A DNA stretch of 64,000 nucleotides from Helianthus annuus (GCF_002127325.2 NC_035448.2:121496282-121560281), one strand, 5' to 3'. Positions 48,441 to 61,817 are shown, counted from the stretch's first letter. Numbers and translations: made by a program. Notes: generated by a model from the sequence alone, not told the origin.

Positions 48441-48767
48441 GAGTTAATTTTTTTTCGAAAAGTATATCAATAGTATACTCGTTGGAAAGATAAAAAAACG
48501 CTGAGTTTTATGGTGTAATTTTTTTCAAAAAATAATCGCGTATAAAAATGTTATTGTCGTTTAAATATGATGGGGGAAAATGGCATGTGATTAGCATGTG
48601 CACCTTTGTTTGGATCTTCCTATTTTACCCCTCCTGGTAGTTCCAAGGCCCCTATTATATACAAAAATGTCACCGCATCAATCTCAGCCACAAACCACTA
48701 AGATCTTGTGGCTGAGAATCGTTCTCACACTTTGCGGCGTTCTCTCCTGATCCTGTTCCTATATATA

Positions 48768-49180
48768 TAGGGTTGGGTTTATTTCAGAACTCTAAATAAT
48801 TACAGAACTTTTAGAACTCCTAATAAGCAATCATTTTATATATATTTCTATTTAGGATCTTTTTATCATCTATTATATGTATTTCTTTGATTACATACAT
48901 GTTAAAGTAGTTTACATATGTGTAATAGCCAAATTATATATGTGTGTCATAACTAATTACATATATGTAAAAAAACTAATTTACATACGTGTAATTATAA
49001 AATTACATATAAAAATGATAAAAATTACTCTTAACATGTATGTAATCATAAAAATACACATAATAAACGATAAAATTATCCTAAACATAAAAATATATAA
49101 ATAAAATGATTGTTTATTAGGAGTTCTGCGATTTTTGTAAATATTTATGGTTCTGAAATGATCCTTACCCTGTATATGTG
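48768..49180. mobile_element. MITE with inverted ends of about 90 bp
   Basis: Left end GGGTTTATTTCAGAACTC, right end reverse complement GGATCATTTCAGAACC; both then share AGAACTCCTAATAA and CAATCATTTTAT. It lies between TATATATA and GTATATGTGTGTG, that is, within TA/TG microsatellite sequence. Confidence 0.75.
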
Positions 49181-49511
49181 TGTGTGTGAACTATAGAGAT
49201 ATATCCTTGATGAGTTAAGAAAACCAAATAAACCCAAATGGGTGGACATAAATCATGCCACGTGTTACACTTTTTGACAGTCATATTTTTTGATATTATA
49301 ATATTTTTCGTGTCATAGGAGAGGGGAGAAAGAATGTGTTATTGTGTTACACATTTTATGGGTTTTGATAACAGTTTTTTCAAATTTTTTTGAACTTTAA
49401 CTGTTACAATTTTCAATATTTTCAAAATTTACGAAGGGTTTTAGTTTGCAGTGCACGTTACAATATGTTACATTTTTATGAAGTTTTTTGTGTAACACTT
49501 ATAGGTAGACA

Positions 49512-49637
49512 ACTTTTTTTTTGAACGGCTAATTTCTTTAATCTCCTGCCGTCTGTGGGACTTGAACCCAAGACCTTCCCCTTCCCAACCTAGGTGTTTC
49601 AAAGGATTTGCCTTTACCAATGGACCACCACCCCATT
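49512..49637 (-). mobile_element. tRNA-derived SINE
   Basis: Minus strand has A-box-like TGGTCCATTGGTAA and B-box GGTTCAAGTCC about 55 bp apart, and ends in a run of A. GGTAGACA flanks both sides (49504-49511 and 49638-49645). Confidence 0.75.
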
Positions 49638-49807
49638 GGTAGACACCTTATTATGTCTCTGAAAAACACTTTTTGTTAGATTGTTACAAATACTAAAGAA
49701 ACATTTTTTGTATTTAATTAATCTCCACTGTAGATTAAATGGATGGATAGTGGAGGTGAGGTTTCCTTGATTTTCTTAACTCACCAAGGTTTTCTCTGTA
49801 TACTTCT

Positions 49808-49809
<2 letters not shown>

Positions 49810-49852
<43 letters not shown>
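49810..49852. repeat. (TA)n microsatellite
   Basis: About 21 TA units beside the left end of the 49857 element. Confidence 0.95.
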
Positions 49853-49855
<3 letters not shown>

Positions 49856-50119
49856 CAAGTTCCTGTAAAAAGGGCGAAGTTTGTTAGAAGTGTGAGAAAT
49901 ATTATAGAGACGACCCATGACATTATTCAATTATATGGATTAAGGGTAATAAGGTAATTAACTTCAAAAACCAATTTAAAGATAAAATAGATTGTAACCG
50001 CTTTAGGAGTTATTTTAGGAGATATTTTCTTACGTATCAATAACTGATCTTCCTGATCTTCATCGACAATAATTTGTTATTTTGCAGGTATAAAACGCCA
50101 TATGAATTTAAAAAAAAAA

Positions 50120-50430
50120 ACTGACTTGAATCATAATACAATCATGGTGTTTTAACATCTGGAATGATTGTATTGATATTCAAGTGATGGTGTTTTAACA
50201 CCATATAGGGATGATTGTATTGCTATTCTAGATGTTAAAACACCATGACTTGAAAGCAATACAGAATCATTCCAGATGTTAAAACACCATGACTTGAATC
50301 ACAATACAGTTTTTTTTTTAGATTTCAGATGTTAAGACAGCATGACTTGAATCACAATACAATGTTTCAAGACGTTTAAAACACCACGCCTTGAATCACA
50401 ATACAATTAAAACACCATTGTCTGAACATA
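50120..50430. repeat. inverted and direct repeats around TGGTGTTTTAACA
   Basis: TGGTGTTTTAACATC and ATGATTGTATTG appear forward, then as reverse complements (GATGTTAAAACACCATGAC, CAATACAG) several times. A strong hairpin is predicted. Confidence 0.75.
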
Positions 50431-50480
50431 AACGAAACACCATGGACTAAAACATCCGATTGAAACGTAATTTTTTATAA

Positions 50481-51692
<1,212 letters not shown>

Positions 51693-52582
51693 TTTTTATA
51701 ATATATAAGTATAGCAATATGGTACTCATATTGTAGATAAAAACCACTTGTCATAGAGTGTAATTTTTTTTTTAAAGTTACGTATAAAAAGTTATTGACG
51801 TTTAAAAAAAAGGGAAACTTGCATGTTCATTGCATGTGAGTTTCTAAATTTAAAACTTTGTAAATTTACTTTATACCTTTAATCTAGAAAATTAATTAGT
51901 TTAATGGTAAACATTATTTATAATTTTGTAATTATGATCTCAACCATTAGATTTTAGATCCAAGGATGTAAAACACTTCCTACACTTCTCACACACAACC
52001 CTCTTTTTTAGGATAACTATTTTGATGAAAATGGATTTTTTTAAGGGGAATTTTATTCCCACACCTCATTATCTATTTGCGCACCCTGGATTTTCAATAC
52101 ACATCGTATAGCACTATACGATGCATATTGAAAAAGTTAAAAAATATTGCAGACTGACAGGTGCAGGTGTTGTCTGGCGGCTGGCATCATACGCATCGTA
52201 TAGGCTTATATGATGCGTATTGGCACCCTGAATTTTTGAAGTTTATTTTTTGTGTGTTGTATTGGGATTTTGGTGTTTTGGGTTTGTTATTAGTGTTTAT
52301 TATTAGTTATTTTTATTTTAATAAGTTTTAAAATCTTTACTATTTTTTTATCGTTAAGTATCGTATTATTTTTATATCGTACCGTATCACATTTTTAACT
52401 TAATATCGTATTATCGATTGTACGTAACCAAGCATACCAATCTAAACAGTTAAAATAAACAATCACAAATACAAATAAACTGAAACTGCAAATTTAATTA
52501 CATAATAAGTTTGTACATACACAGGCAATTGTTCAAAATACATAAACCGTCAAAATACAACAAAAGTACAACGATCCTAAAG

Positions 52583-54175
52583 CTATGGATCCTGAGTGGT
52601 GCCTGAGGGCCCCGCCCCCGCAGTGCCTGAGGTCCCCGCCCCCTGATCCGAACCGGACTGCTCACTACGCCGGAATGCCTGGATCGCCTCCATGAGAAGA
52701 CGCTCCATACGGCCGTGAGCGGCCCCCATCCGCGCCTGCATCCGGTCCTCCAACTCAGCCAACGCACGTGCCACAGGTGGATCGAGCTCGTCGTTGAATA
52801 CGTGCTAGGGGTACTAAGGCACCCCATGTGGCTGCGCCTGCTGTGCCGGAGCACCTAACGGAAATGGAGCCGGCGGGGGAGATGGTGGTGGCTCAACGTG
52901 GTGACCATCGTCGTCATCGGAGTCATCGCCGCCGTCGCCCTCTGCTGCATCACCATCTGCCGGCTGACCCTCACCCTGTGCCGGCTCCGGAAGCAACTCG
53001 GGTAGCACGTCTGGGAGAGCGACGGGGGCGAAGACCTGCCCGTTCCCTCCTATAAGTCGCAGACCGAGCCCTGGGAAGTCATGCGTCATGTGCATGCCGA
53101 TCAGGGTAGCACGGGTCAACAAGCTCGGCTCCACCACGCCCCCATCCGAGAATAATTGGTCCTGCTGGGGAACAAGGCCCAAGGAGACGGCGATACGTGT
53201 GATGTACACCCCCCCCCCCCGTACAGCACAGACCTGTCCTGCCTGTGGAGGGCGCACCTCTCCCCCCATATAAGGCAGTACAGGTAAAAGAGATCCCCCC
53301 TAAGTGCACCACTCGCGACTCTTCTCACGTGGTGCTACAGATGTGGCAATAAGCTTGTGCAGGTAGCAGTAGAGGGGATCGGTGATAAAGAAAGCCCTCT
53401 GCTTCGACGTCGTGCCGAAGAGACGCGTGCTGATCACCTGCCAGAACCTCATCAGAGTCGTACGGGGGGCCATCCATATGCCGTCGGTGTAGATAGGGGT
53501 GTCTAACTCGTCCACCCTGCAAAGGCCGGAGTGCTCGGCAAACTGTCTGAGTGACATCAAATGCCACTTCACCGCTAGATGAATGCTGACCTCTATCCAC
53601 GGGTTATCCTCATCATCATCCTCCTCCGGACGGTCTACAGGCCTGGGAGTGTAGTCGAACAACCTGTAAGATGGTGTGTGTGCAATATCGAACAACCTGT
53701 CACACAGTGTGGTTAGTATGCATTTCGCATACAAAACAAAGAGAAAACAGTAACAAATAGCATACCTCGACCATGGAGTATCGTGTCCGATGAACTCTCG
53801 GGCTCTCGCCGCCTCCGCGACCTCTTCTAGAGCTCCCAAATCGAGGGCACAGTGGCCGCCTATCTCCATACGACGAAACTTTTCACATCTGTGATAAGCC
53901 TCGCTCCCCTTCTCGAACCTCAGATAATCATTCTCCAATAGGGGATCCTCTCCAGGGTCAGCGCCACGCCCGCGCCCACGTCCAGCGCCACGGTCGCGCC
54001 CACGGCCGCGTCCACGTCCACGCCCACCAAGCACCGCCATCGCGATCAACGTCCCCGCCGCTCCATGTGCGCGGCCACGTCCACCTCCACCGCCACCTCG
54101 ACCGCCACCGCCACCGCCACCTCCCCGGCCTCTCCCTCTACCCATAGAGACTTCCATATCTGCATGACTAAACAA
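52583..54175 (-). pseudogene. Athila-type ORF1 / plant mobile domain-like protein (broken)
   Basis: An N-terminal Gly-Arg-rich tract (repeats of RGRGRGRG) is followed by SEAYHRCEKFRRMEI, EFIGHDTPWSR, LFDIAHTPSYRLF, HLMSLRQFAEHSGL, RTTLMRFWQVISTRLFG, LYCYLHKLIATS, and after a frame change DLFYLYCLIWGERCALHR, VYITRIAVSLGLVPQQD and LLTRATLIGMHMTHDFPG. The C-terminus is acidic and Pro-rich, then a helix with LEDRMQARMGAAHGRMERLL. This order recalls the ORF1 proteins of Athila-like retrotransposons. A 69-bp GT-AG intron (53697-53765) is predicted between DTPWS and LFDIA. Breaks: a frameshift near 53301, a C10 run at 53211-53220 and two TAG stops near 52806 and 52815. Confidence 0.72.
53697..53765 (-). 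other. 69-bp GT-AG intron in the ORF1-like gene
   Basis: Donor GAG/GTATGC and acceptor TGTGTGACAG/GTTG. Removing it joins TPWS to R-LFDIAHTP. The intron has no stop and is 23 codons long, so the frame reads through if it is retained. Confidence 0.65.
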
Positions 54176-54286
54176 TTTTAATCCATTTTTTTTTCAAAAT
54201 ATAACAATTTTTATTTAATTAAAAAAAATATATAACACCGCCACCTCCCTGGACGACCCCGGCTATATATTATAACAATTATCTAT

Positions 54287-54830
54287 CTACGACGTATTAG
54301 GTTTCGAGGCTCGTTACGGACCTACGCGCGATACGAACGTTTCGACTAAAATATAAAAAAAGTATATATTTACGACGTCTTAGGTTTCGACGCTCGAAAT
54401 GGACCTAATCGCGTTACGGACGACCCAAACGGTATATTATAACTATTATCTATCTACGACGTATTAGGTTTCGAGGCTCGTTACGGACCTACGCGCGATA
54501 CGGACGTTTCGACTAAAAAATAAAAAAAACAGTATATTTATGACATATTAGGTTTCGACGCTCGAAATGGAACTAATCGCGTTACAGACGACCCGAACGG
54601 TATACTATAAGTATTATCTATCTACGACGTGTTAGGTTTCGAGGCTCGTTACGGACCTACGCGCGATACGGACGTTTCGACTATAAATAAAAAAAAAATA
54701 TTTACGACGTATTCGGTTTCGATGCTCGAAATGGACCTAATCGCGTTACGGACGACCCGAACGGTATATTATAACTATTATCTATCTACGACATCTTTGG
54801 TTTCGACGCTCGTTACCGACCTACGCGCGA
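54287..54830 (-). repeat. 167-bp tandem repeat, about 3.3 copies
   Basis: CTACGACGTATTAGG recurs near 54287, 54454, 54622 and 54786. Each unit holds two related halves (TTTCGAGGCTCG / TTTCGACGCTCG), so the ancestral period was about 84 bp. It lies upstream of the ORF1-like gene. Confidence 0.88.
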
Positions 54831-54869
54831 TACGGACAGTTCAAATTTTCTTGAAAAAACACTAAAATT

Positions 54870-55445
54870 ATGAACTGATACGATGCGTATAGGTTGATAT
54901 GTATCGTATCAATTCATATGTTCTTGAATAAAACCCTGAAATTATGAATCCATACGTATCGTATAGGCCGGTACGCATCGTATCGATTCAAAAGTTCTTG
55001 AAAAAAAATTTGAAATTTTGAATCGATACGTATCGTATAGGTCGATACGTATCGTATCGATTCAAAAGTTCATGAAAAAACCCCAAAAAACCCCAGTTTT
55101 CAACCCAAAAATCACACTAAACCTACGGGTAAAATGCAAAATTGAAAACGTTAAAATGATGAGGGTTTGGAGATGAATACCGTACTAGTCTTCGATCTTG
55201 AAATCTCGACCGTATGACGACCGTATGTATACCACCGTATGTGTGTGTATGTTTGGGTGTATTTTGAGTTTTGTTTGTTTTTGGATCGTATCAACCCCCT
55301 GTGTTTTAAGGGGTTATATCGTTTTCTCATTCTATACAAATCGTATAGATCTATACGATGGGTAGTAAATTACCGATATACCCCTGTTTTTAAATAAATC
55401 CAGGGGATAATACGCATAGTATATATCGATACGATGCGTGTTTAA
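54870..55445. repeat. family of TATACGATACG palindromes
   Basis: Long imperfect palindromes, for example ATACGTATCGTATAGG then its inverse, occur near 54876, 54948, 55026, 55340 and 55410. Related ones lie at 52095-52117 and 52188-52222. Confidence 0.8.
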
Positions 55446-55744
55446 GTGTAATACGATACAACTTTGGCCTATATGATCGTATATGCCATATTTTGAAAAT
55501 TTGGTTTTTCGTGTTTTCCTCGGTTCGACGCGTATACGAGTCGTTTTTGACGAACTTTCGCATATTTTGTCATTTTATGACGTATGACTTCAACATACGT
55601 CGTTTCGGTGACGTTCGGTTGCGTGCGAATATCATATTTGACGATTACGTGCTGTTTTGTTTGGAGTCCACTTGTACTACAGAGTGCCGTGTTATATGTA
55701 TACGCTCGTGGAAATATCATTTAGTCGCGTATTTTTGCGTATAT

Positions 55745-56275
55745 TAGAGCATTTTAGCATATTTTAAGGTATTTTAACATATTTTCATGTATCTTGGGGT
55801 ATTTTAAGGTATTTTAGTGCATTTTAGCATATTTTAGCGTATTTAATTGTACTTTGATGTATTTTACCGTATTTTCGAACATTTTAGCGTACTTTAGAGC
55901 ATTATATCGTATTTTAAGGTATTTTAACATATTTTCTTGTATCTTAGGGTATTTTAAGGTATTTTAGCGTATTTAATTGTACTTTGACGCATTTTACCGT
56001 ATTTTCGAACATTTTAGCGTACTTTAGAGCATTACATCGTATTTTAAGGTATTTTAACATATTTTCTTGTATCTTAGGGTATTTTAAGGTATTTTAGTGC
56101 ATTTTATCGTATTTTAGCGTATTTAATTGTACTTTGACATATTTTGCCGTATTTTAGCGTATTTTTAGCGTATTTTAGCGCATGTTTGCGTATTTTAGCA
56201 TATTTTAGCGTATTTAATTGTACTTTAACGTATTTTGATGTTTTTTAGCGCATTTTCGAATATTTTACCGTATTT
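55745..56275 (+). repeat. 10-bp tandem repeat (GTATTTTAGC), over 50 copies
   Basis: The period is 10 bp with very few slips, each unit having a T-run. A higher-order repeat of 13 units (130 bp) is visible: GCATTATATC at about 55901 and GCATTACATC at about 56031 start matching blocks. It lies between the two coding blocks of the MULE region. Confidence 0.93.
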
Positions 56276-56366
56276 TCGTATTACAAATTAATCAATATAA
56301 TGCATTGATTTGGCAATAAACAAATGGAATACATTATACAAATAAATTATTCTTTAAAATTACAAA

Positions 56367-59077
56367 TCAATCAATAATAAGCAATGTAGGGTCAATGTTA
56401 GGCTTCATTAGCATATCATACCACGCTATCCGTTCCGTGTAGTTTTCCGTCCAACGTAAAGCTTCTTGGCGTGCGCGTCTACTCCACGAAAGGTTCGGTG
56501 GCGGCATTGGATAGTCCCCTTCAAGTCTGACGTGGATAAAATGACTACGATTAACAAATAACAGTGAAACGAACTGATCAGGGTCACGTGCGTCTCTGGA
56601 TCATATAAGGGAAATACAGTAGAACAACCTTGGATGTCTAATATGTGAACAATCACACCAAACCTATTGGCAAGAAGGAGTGCTTCTTGAGGCATATCTA
56701 TCCAATGTTCCCTGGGTGCCATTCCAACCCCGGTAAAATCTATTCTCTGTACTTGTTGGTCGTAGTCCCCTGGTAATTCACTATCGAAGATGTACTTCCA
56801 CATTTCTTTGTTCAGACCCGTCAGCTCTTCAAGTAGTTGGTTTCGAATATACCCAAAGTAATCTTGTTCAAACCCTAAACCCACAGCCGCCGCCCGAAAC
56901 CCACAATGTCCATCCGGCCTAACATCTTTTATTCTTGAAATGTAGCGGTGGAACACTTTTGGAATTTGTTTTTTTGTATTTGTGCGCATATTCAAGCATT
57001 CCCTCATCAGTGATTAACGGAAAGGCATTGCCCTTGCCAGGCTCTTCTTCACGTGAAGATGTTGAACGACCGCGTCGATTTAACGACCTTTGAGACTTTA
57101 GAGACATTGCAGACGTAGACGGTATTAGGGAATCTTGCGATGGTACATAAGAGCTATGTCGAGGAGGGTCACACCTACTTTGTTGTCTGGGAGGCCCAAC
57201 TGAGCTATCTCTAGCAACTTGCTCTTTTCTTTGTTGTTGGACCTTGGAAGTTGGCCGCCCGCGAGTGTTTCCTTGTACGATAAGCAGTTTTTTGTCGCTC
57301 ATATATTGGTTTACCACCGCCATGGTCTTCGATAAGACGCTTTTCCTCACTTGCGGGGATTGGGTAGACAATTTTTGTTTCACATATTCTAATTGTTTGT
57401 CTACATCAACATCTTCCTCGTCAAAATTTGATGGGTTCAGGTCAAGTTTTCTCCAGAAAATGTCTATATCTTCGAGCTGAATGACGCAGTCTGCAAAACA
57501 AAAAAAAGAGCATTAGACAATCATATTAAATTAAGACAACAAAACATTTTTTATAAGTCTATAAGTACCTGTATTCTGCAATCTCTCCAGGCGACAGGCA
57601 CACAACAACCCGGCACCCGAGTACAGCTGGCAGCCACATGTTGATCCGAATGACCGCAACGTGTCTATTCTCCGTGTTAGCTCGTTTTCCAATAGGTTAA
57701 GAGCATGGATGGAAACTTTAAGAAGTAGGTTGCAAAACATAGGAATCTAAAGGTGGCTGTTCATTCGCTTGGTGCGGCTTTCTTCCAAGGATTTCTTTAT
57801 TTGCACATATTGCTTTAGTACCAAGGTGTCCACCTTTTTCACCAGCGATTCCAGACTGCATCTCGGTGTAGTAAGTGTTTCTTTAATGAAGCATGTGCAC
57901 CTTTAGCTCTGTTTGTCGTAGTTTGCAAGAATGTCAGGGTTTGATTGGTCCATGCAGATACGAACAATTGTCTGGAGGTGTTTAACCAGTTATTCCGTAG
58001 GTAATCAAAAACATCTGAAAAAAATAAACATATTCAAATTATATATCAATTTGTATGAATGTATTTACTTAGAGAGAACATACATGTAAGTTGTTGATTG
58101 ACAAGGTGTGTCTGAAGGTTGAGGACGTTATATTTGTATAACTCTTCGGTAGCGGAATTACACACTGTTTTCCACTGATTTATAAAGGCATCCCAATCTT
58201 GCCCATTAAACAAACCCTTGTAGTGCTTCACAATATTTTGTAAGATGTGGAACCTGCAGAGATATCTGTGTGCGCCAGGGAATATTTTTCTACACGCGTT
58301 TATCAGTGCCTGGTCCCTGTCCGTTAGAATTATACGCGGCTCCATGCACTCGTGCAGCATAGACCTGACCCTCTCCAAGACCCAGACGTACATTGCCTCC
58401 TGCTCGTTTGATAGAAATGCATGCGCAACACAGAAGGTGTTGTTTGTCGACGTCATACCCACAACTTGCAAAAATGGAAGATTTTACATGTTAGTCTTGT
58501 AGGTAGCGTCGATCATAAGCACATGCGGGAATGCCCTCCACATTTCAAAGGACTTATCGTGATAGAAAAATATATGCTGAACGACGTTGGTGGAAGGTTC
58601 CGCCTGTATGTAATAGGTCAACTTTTTTTCTTGGAGGATTTGTTCTAGTCGCTGCATGGGAGACGGTTTTTCTCGAACTTCGTGGCCCTAATCTTTTGGC
58701 GAGCGTTGTGTATGTCATTTGGAACACATACGTTCTTAGGGTTCTGTTCGGTTACGGCCTTCCAGATTATGGGGTTGTATGTCTTGATCTGTCAGCTCTT
58801 GCACCAGCCTAAACTCATTAGGAGTAAGCCTCCTGGCATACGCGTAACCCTCCAGATGTTCAGCAGGGCCGTGGTTGTGCGCCCCGTTAAAATTTTTGTT
58901 CAGATAATCGATCCGCCAAGCCCGACGACTCTGTTCGAGACGACCTATCACCATAAAAGGGCACGAGCATTTTTTGCTGCCGGTTTTCCTACGACAACAT
59001 TGGAGCCACACTCGGTTATCCTTGGACCGTCTGGTAACAATTATGTATCCGTTGGCTAAACCCTTCCTTTTACCCAA
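56367..59077 (-). pseudogene. MULE transposase with FAR1, SWIM and OTU protease domains (broken)
   Basis: Minus order: FAR1-type DNA-binding region (GYIIVTRRSKDNRVWLQC, HNHGPA; 59077-58740), MULE core (DATYKTNM, then NLPFLQVVGM, LTDRDQALINACRKIFPGA, CRFHILQNI), NNWLNTSRQLFVSAWTNQ with NRAKGAHASLKKHL, SWIM-like CGCQLYSGAGLLCACRL (about 57600), a linker with GRPTSK and PPRHSSYVPS, and an OTU peptidase start RPDGHCGFRAAA with its late His motif NRSHFIHVRLEGDYPMPPP. The likely end is the stop at 56367-56369. Introns of 78 bp (57491-57568) and about 68 bp (about 58015-58083) have GT-AG ends. Breaks: stop at 58484-58486, frameshifts near 58730, 57815 and 56605. OTU-bearing MULEs are known in plants; the OTU role is not settled. 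Confidence 0.85.
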
Positions 59078-59100
59078 CTTTCCAAATCATCGCGGGATAA

Positions 59101-59998
59101 AAAATCCTAAAAATATAACAAGTAATTTAAAAAAATATAACAATTTTGAATATGCTTTTTTAAAAATTCTTAAAAAAATATAACAATTTTAATTAATTTT
59201 ATAAAAACCTAACATTTTAATTGATTTTATAAAAATATAACATTTTTTAATTAATTTTTTATCCTATTTACAAAATATTACAATTTTGAATGTATTTTTT
59301 CTTTACAATTTTTTATATTGTACAAATTATTATTGTTTTTTTATTGCGAGGAACGTGCGAATTATGCATCGGTTTTGAAATGAACGAGGTAACAAGTATT
59401 AAAACACATAAAAATTGAGATAAAGTAAAAGAGAGGCTTGATAAAACATCGGATTGTTTCGGGTTTAGAAACTTCGACTATTCCAAAGTGAATCGAAAGT
59501 CCTTTCAAATTAGGGAAACGTGCTTTGGTCTATAGGTAAAATACTCTCGTCGAGAAGCGATTACCGGTACTTTACCCTTCCAGTTACTACACGTCCCAAA
59601 TCGATTGAAAAATCGAAACTTTGGCGGGATTGAAAATCGAGGAACGGGACTAGTCGACAAGATGCGGGTTTCACCCCTAACTTGGTGAAATCATCTCGTT
59701 TCTATAATACGAGTGTCTTCAACTCTTCAACGAATATTTTGATTAATATTTAAAAAAATATTTTAATGTATTTTTTTTATAATATTTAAAAAAATATAAC
59801 AGGTTTAATTAATTTTATAAAAATATTTTATATAACATTTATTAATTAAATATTTATCGTAAACACACTATACATACTTGTATTAAACCGAAAACTCAAA
59901 TTATTACCTTATTGGCGATCTTGGAGCGAGCACACTTTTGCACAAGCCGTCGGTTTGAGTTCAAGCATTACATCATATGCTCGAATCCCTCAAACCTT
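59101..59998. other. AT-rich stretch and internal region beside the 60015 LTR
   Basis: 59101-59330 repeats AAAAATATAACAATTTT. 59340-59720 is more balanced and unique, without an ORF; it may be the leader region of the LTR element that reads leftward from 60015. I see no gene. Confidence 0.5.
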
Positions 59999-60014
59999 GG
60001 CTCTGATACCACCT
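59999..60014 (-). other. primer-binding site, tRNA-Met
   Basis: Minus strand reads AGGTGGTATCAGAGCC directly after the LTR end; TGGTATCAGAGC is the standard plant initiator-tRNA-Met site. Confidence 0.85.
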
Positions 60015-60439
60015 TGAAACGCCCGTATTTGCGTCTAGAAGAAATGACATCCAAAAGACGCTTGAAACATAAACTTTTAAAATGTACAAATCTTTCATAA
60101 TTTAAAGGGTAAAAACGCTAGTATCATTAACCCATGATTTTAACAAAATTTGGGCATGACCCGTCCGTAAGACGAGTGTATCCCTGTATTAACCATCAAC
60201 AAACAAACAAGTTTACGACCCGTTTGACTAGACACTACTAAAAAAAAAACCATACACCAAGTATTAACAAGTGTAACTACTAACAATGTTATACAAAAAC
60301 AAGCATTTGACCCAAAACATTAATACATAATAGCGGAAGCGCTTGATGTTCATTAAGTGTGCATATGCTCGCTCCAATTTGCCAAGTCGCCTACATTGAG
60401 GATTTACCTACATTTGACATAACAGAAAGGTTAGTAATT

Positions 60440-60560
60440 CGCAACTAACAATTTTCGGTAATAAACCCATTTATTTCTTTCTCGGATAAGCATCATACAA
60501 TCACTTGTAATAAACCCATTTATTTCTTTCTCGGATAAGCATCATACAATCACTTTACTA
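60440..60560 (+). repeat. short direct duplication
   Basis: GTAATAAACCCATTTATTTC through CATCATACAATCACTT occurs twice in a row, at about 60460 and 60508, within the LTR. Confidence 0.85.
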
Positions 60561-61817
60561 ACCGTTAAACGGTTCCTTACATGCTTGTCTCAAGTAGAGG
60601 CTAAGCATACTTAACATACCCGTTAGGAACGGATACTAGCATCATTACATCACCTTCATTCGATTTGTTCATAATGAACAATCATAGTCATTTCATTCTT
60701 ACTTCATACCCCGATCCGAGAAAAACGGATCGAGTAGACTTTCGTCCATTGCATACATAACTTCCCATACCCGGTTCAACTAAAAGAACCGGATATGATG
60801 CATTATCTTTCATAACTTCTTCATTCCTTACAATCCGTTATGACGGACCTTACTTTTACTTTCGAAAAATCAAGAATTCAAATCTCAAAATTTTAGCATA
60901 ACAACGCAATTTGATTAAGATTATAATGCATATAATATCATAATAAAAATAGGGTGTACGCTAACGTACCTCGATCTTGTGAACCTTCCGATTTCCTAGT
61001 ATTGGAACCTTCCTCCTTCACGCCTATAATCACACATTCATTCGTTTATTTAGTACACCAACATCTCATTCATTCATCTTTCAAATCAAACACATTATTC
61101 TTTTAAGCATTTCATCGAACACTTGGTGTTCATCAAAATTACAAGCATTATTTACAAACATACAAGGCATAAATTTCCACTAGTTCATCATATAGTTCAT
61201 TCCACAATCGATCCTTTTTCATATCTTTATTTACCCTAGATAAATTTTCTATAATTCAAGCATTACAACATCACCATACTTCAAGATTTCACATATCTAT
61301 AATCACATAGATCATCCTTTTCATATCACAATTTCATAAAATGGGCTTTTACTAAAATCCTTCAAATAACCTAGAATCAAACATGATTCTTGTTCTAGAA
61401 GGTAACCCTAACTCAGATTTCACATATTTAGACACAAAATTCGAGATTGGGTCGAGCCCCTCATTATGCAAATCATCAAATTCAGAAAATTAAACTTACC
61501 ACTTCACAAATTAGGGTTATATTTTCGTAAGGAGGGCTCATGCACTGGATTATCTTATGAATTTGGCATTAATTCTTGATTTCTTGAAGCTAGGGTTTCA
61601 CCCCCCCTTTCCCTGCTCTCTTGCTCGATCGACCAAACCCAGATATGGGTGTTTGGTTTTAATTTTTTTTTTGTTTATTAACTAAAACATTAACCCTCCC
61701 ATTTAGAAAGAGTGTTCAAATTAGGTTTTCCCATAAACTAGCTTATCATTTTTGTCATAATTCATTAATATGTTAAATTATTTGTTTATTTTCACTTATT
61801 ATTAAACTAAATAAGTT

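Larger units (their letters stand above)
52045..59100 (-). mobile_element. decayed Mutator-like (MULE) region with OTU protease and Athila-type ORF1
   Basis: Two coding blocks lie on the same strand: a transposase-OTU gene (56367-59077) and an ORF1-type gene (52583-54175). TATACGAT palindromes at 52090-52225 and at 54870-55445 suggest that 52045-55460 at least belongs to one element. The left border near GGAATTTTATTCCCACACC is a guess, and I found no matching right terminal repeat, so one composite element is inference. Confidence 0.6.

Noticed and set aside
49540..49640. Possible tRNA gene on the minus strand
   Set aside because: A and B boxes are present, but there is no acceptor stem or cloverleaf, and an A-tail and flanking duplication mark it as a SINE.
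55469..55747. Facing ORFs on both strands
   Set aside because: Both are short, overlap each other and have no motif or promoter.
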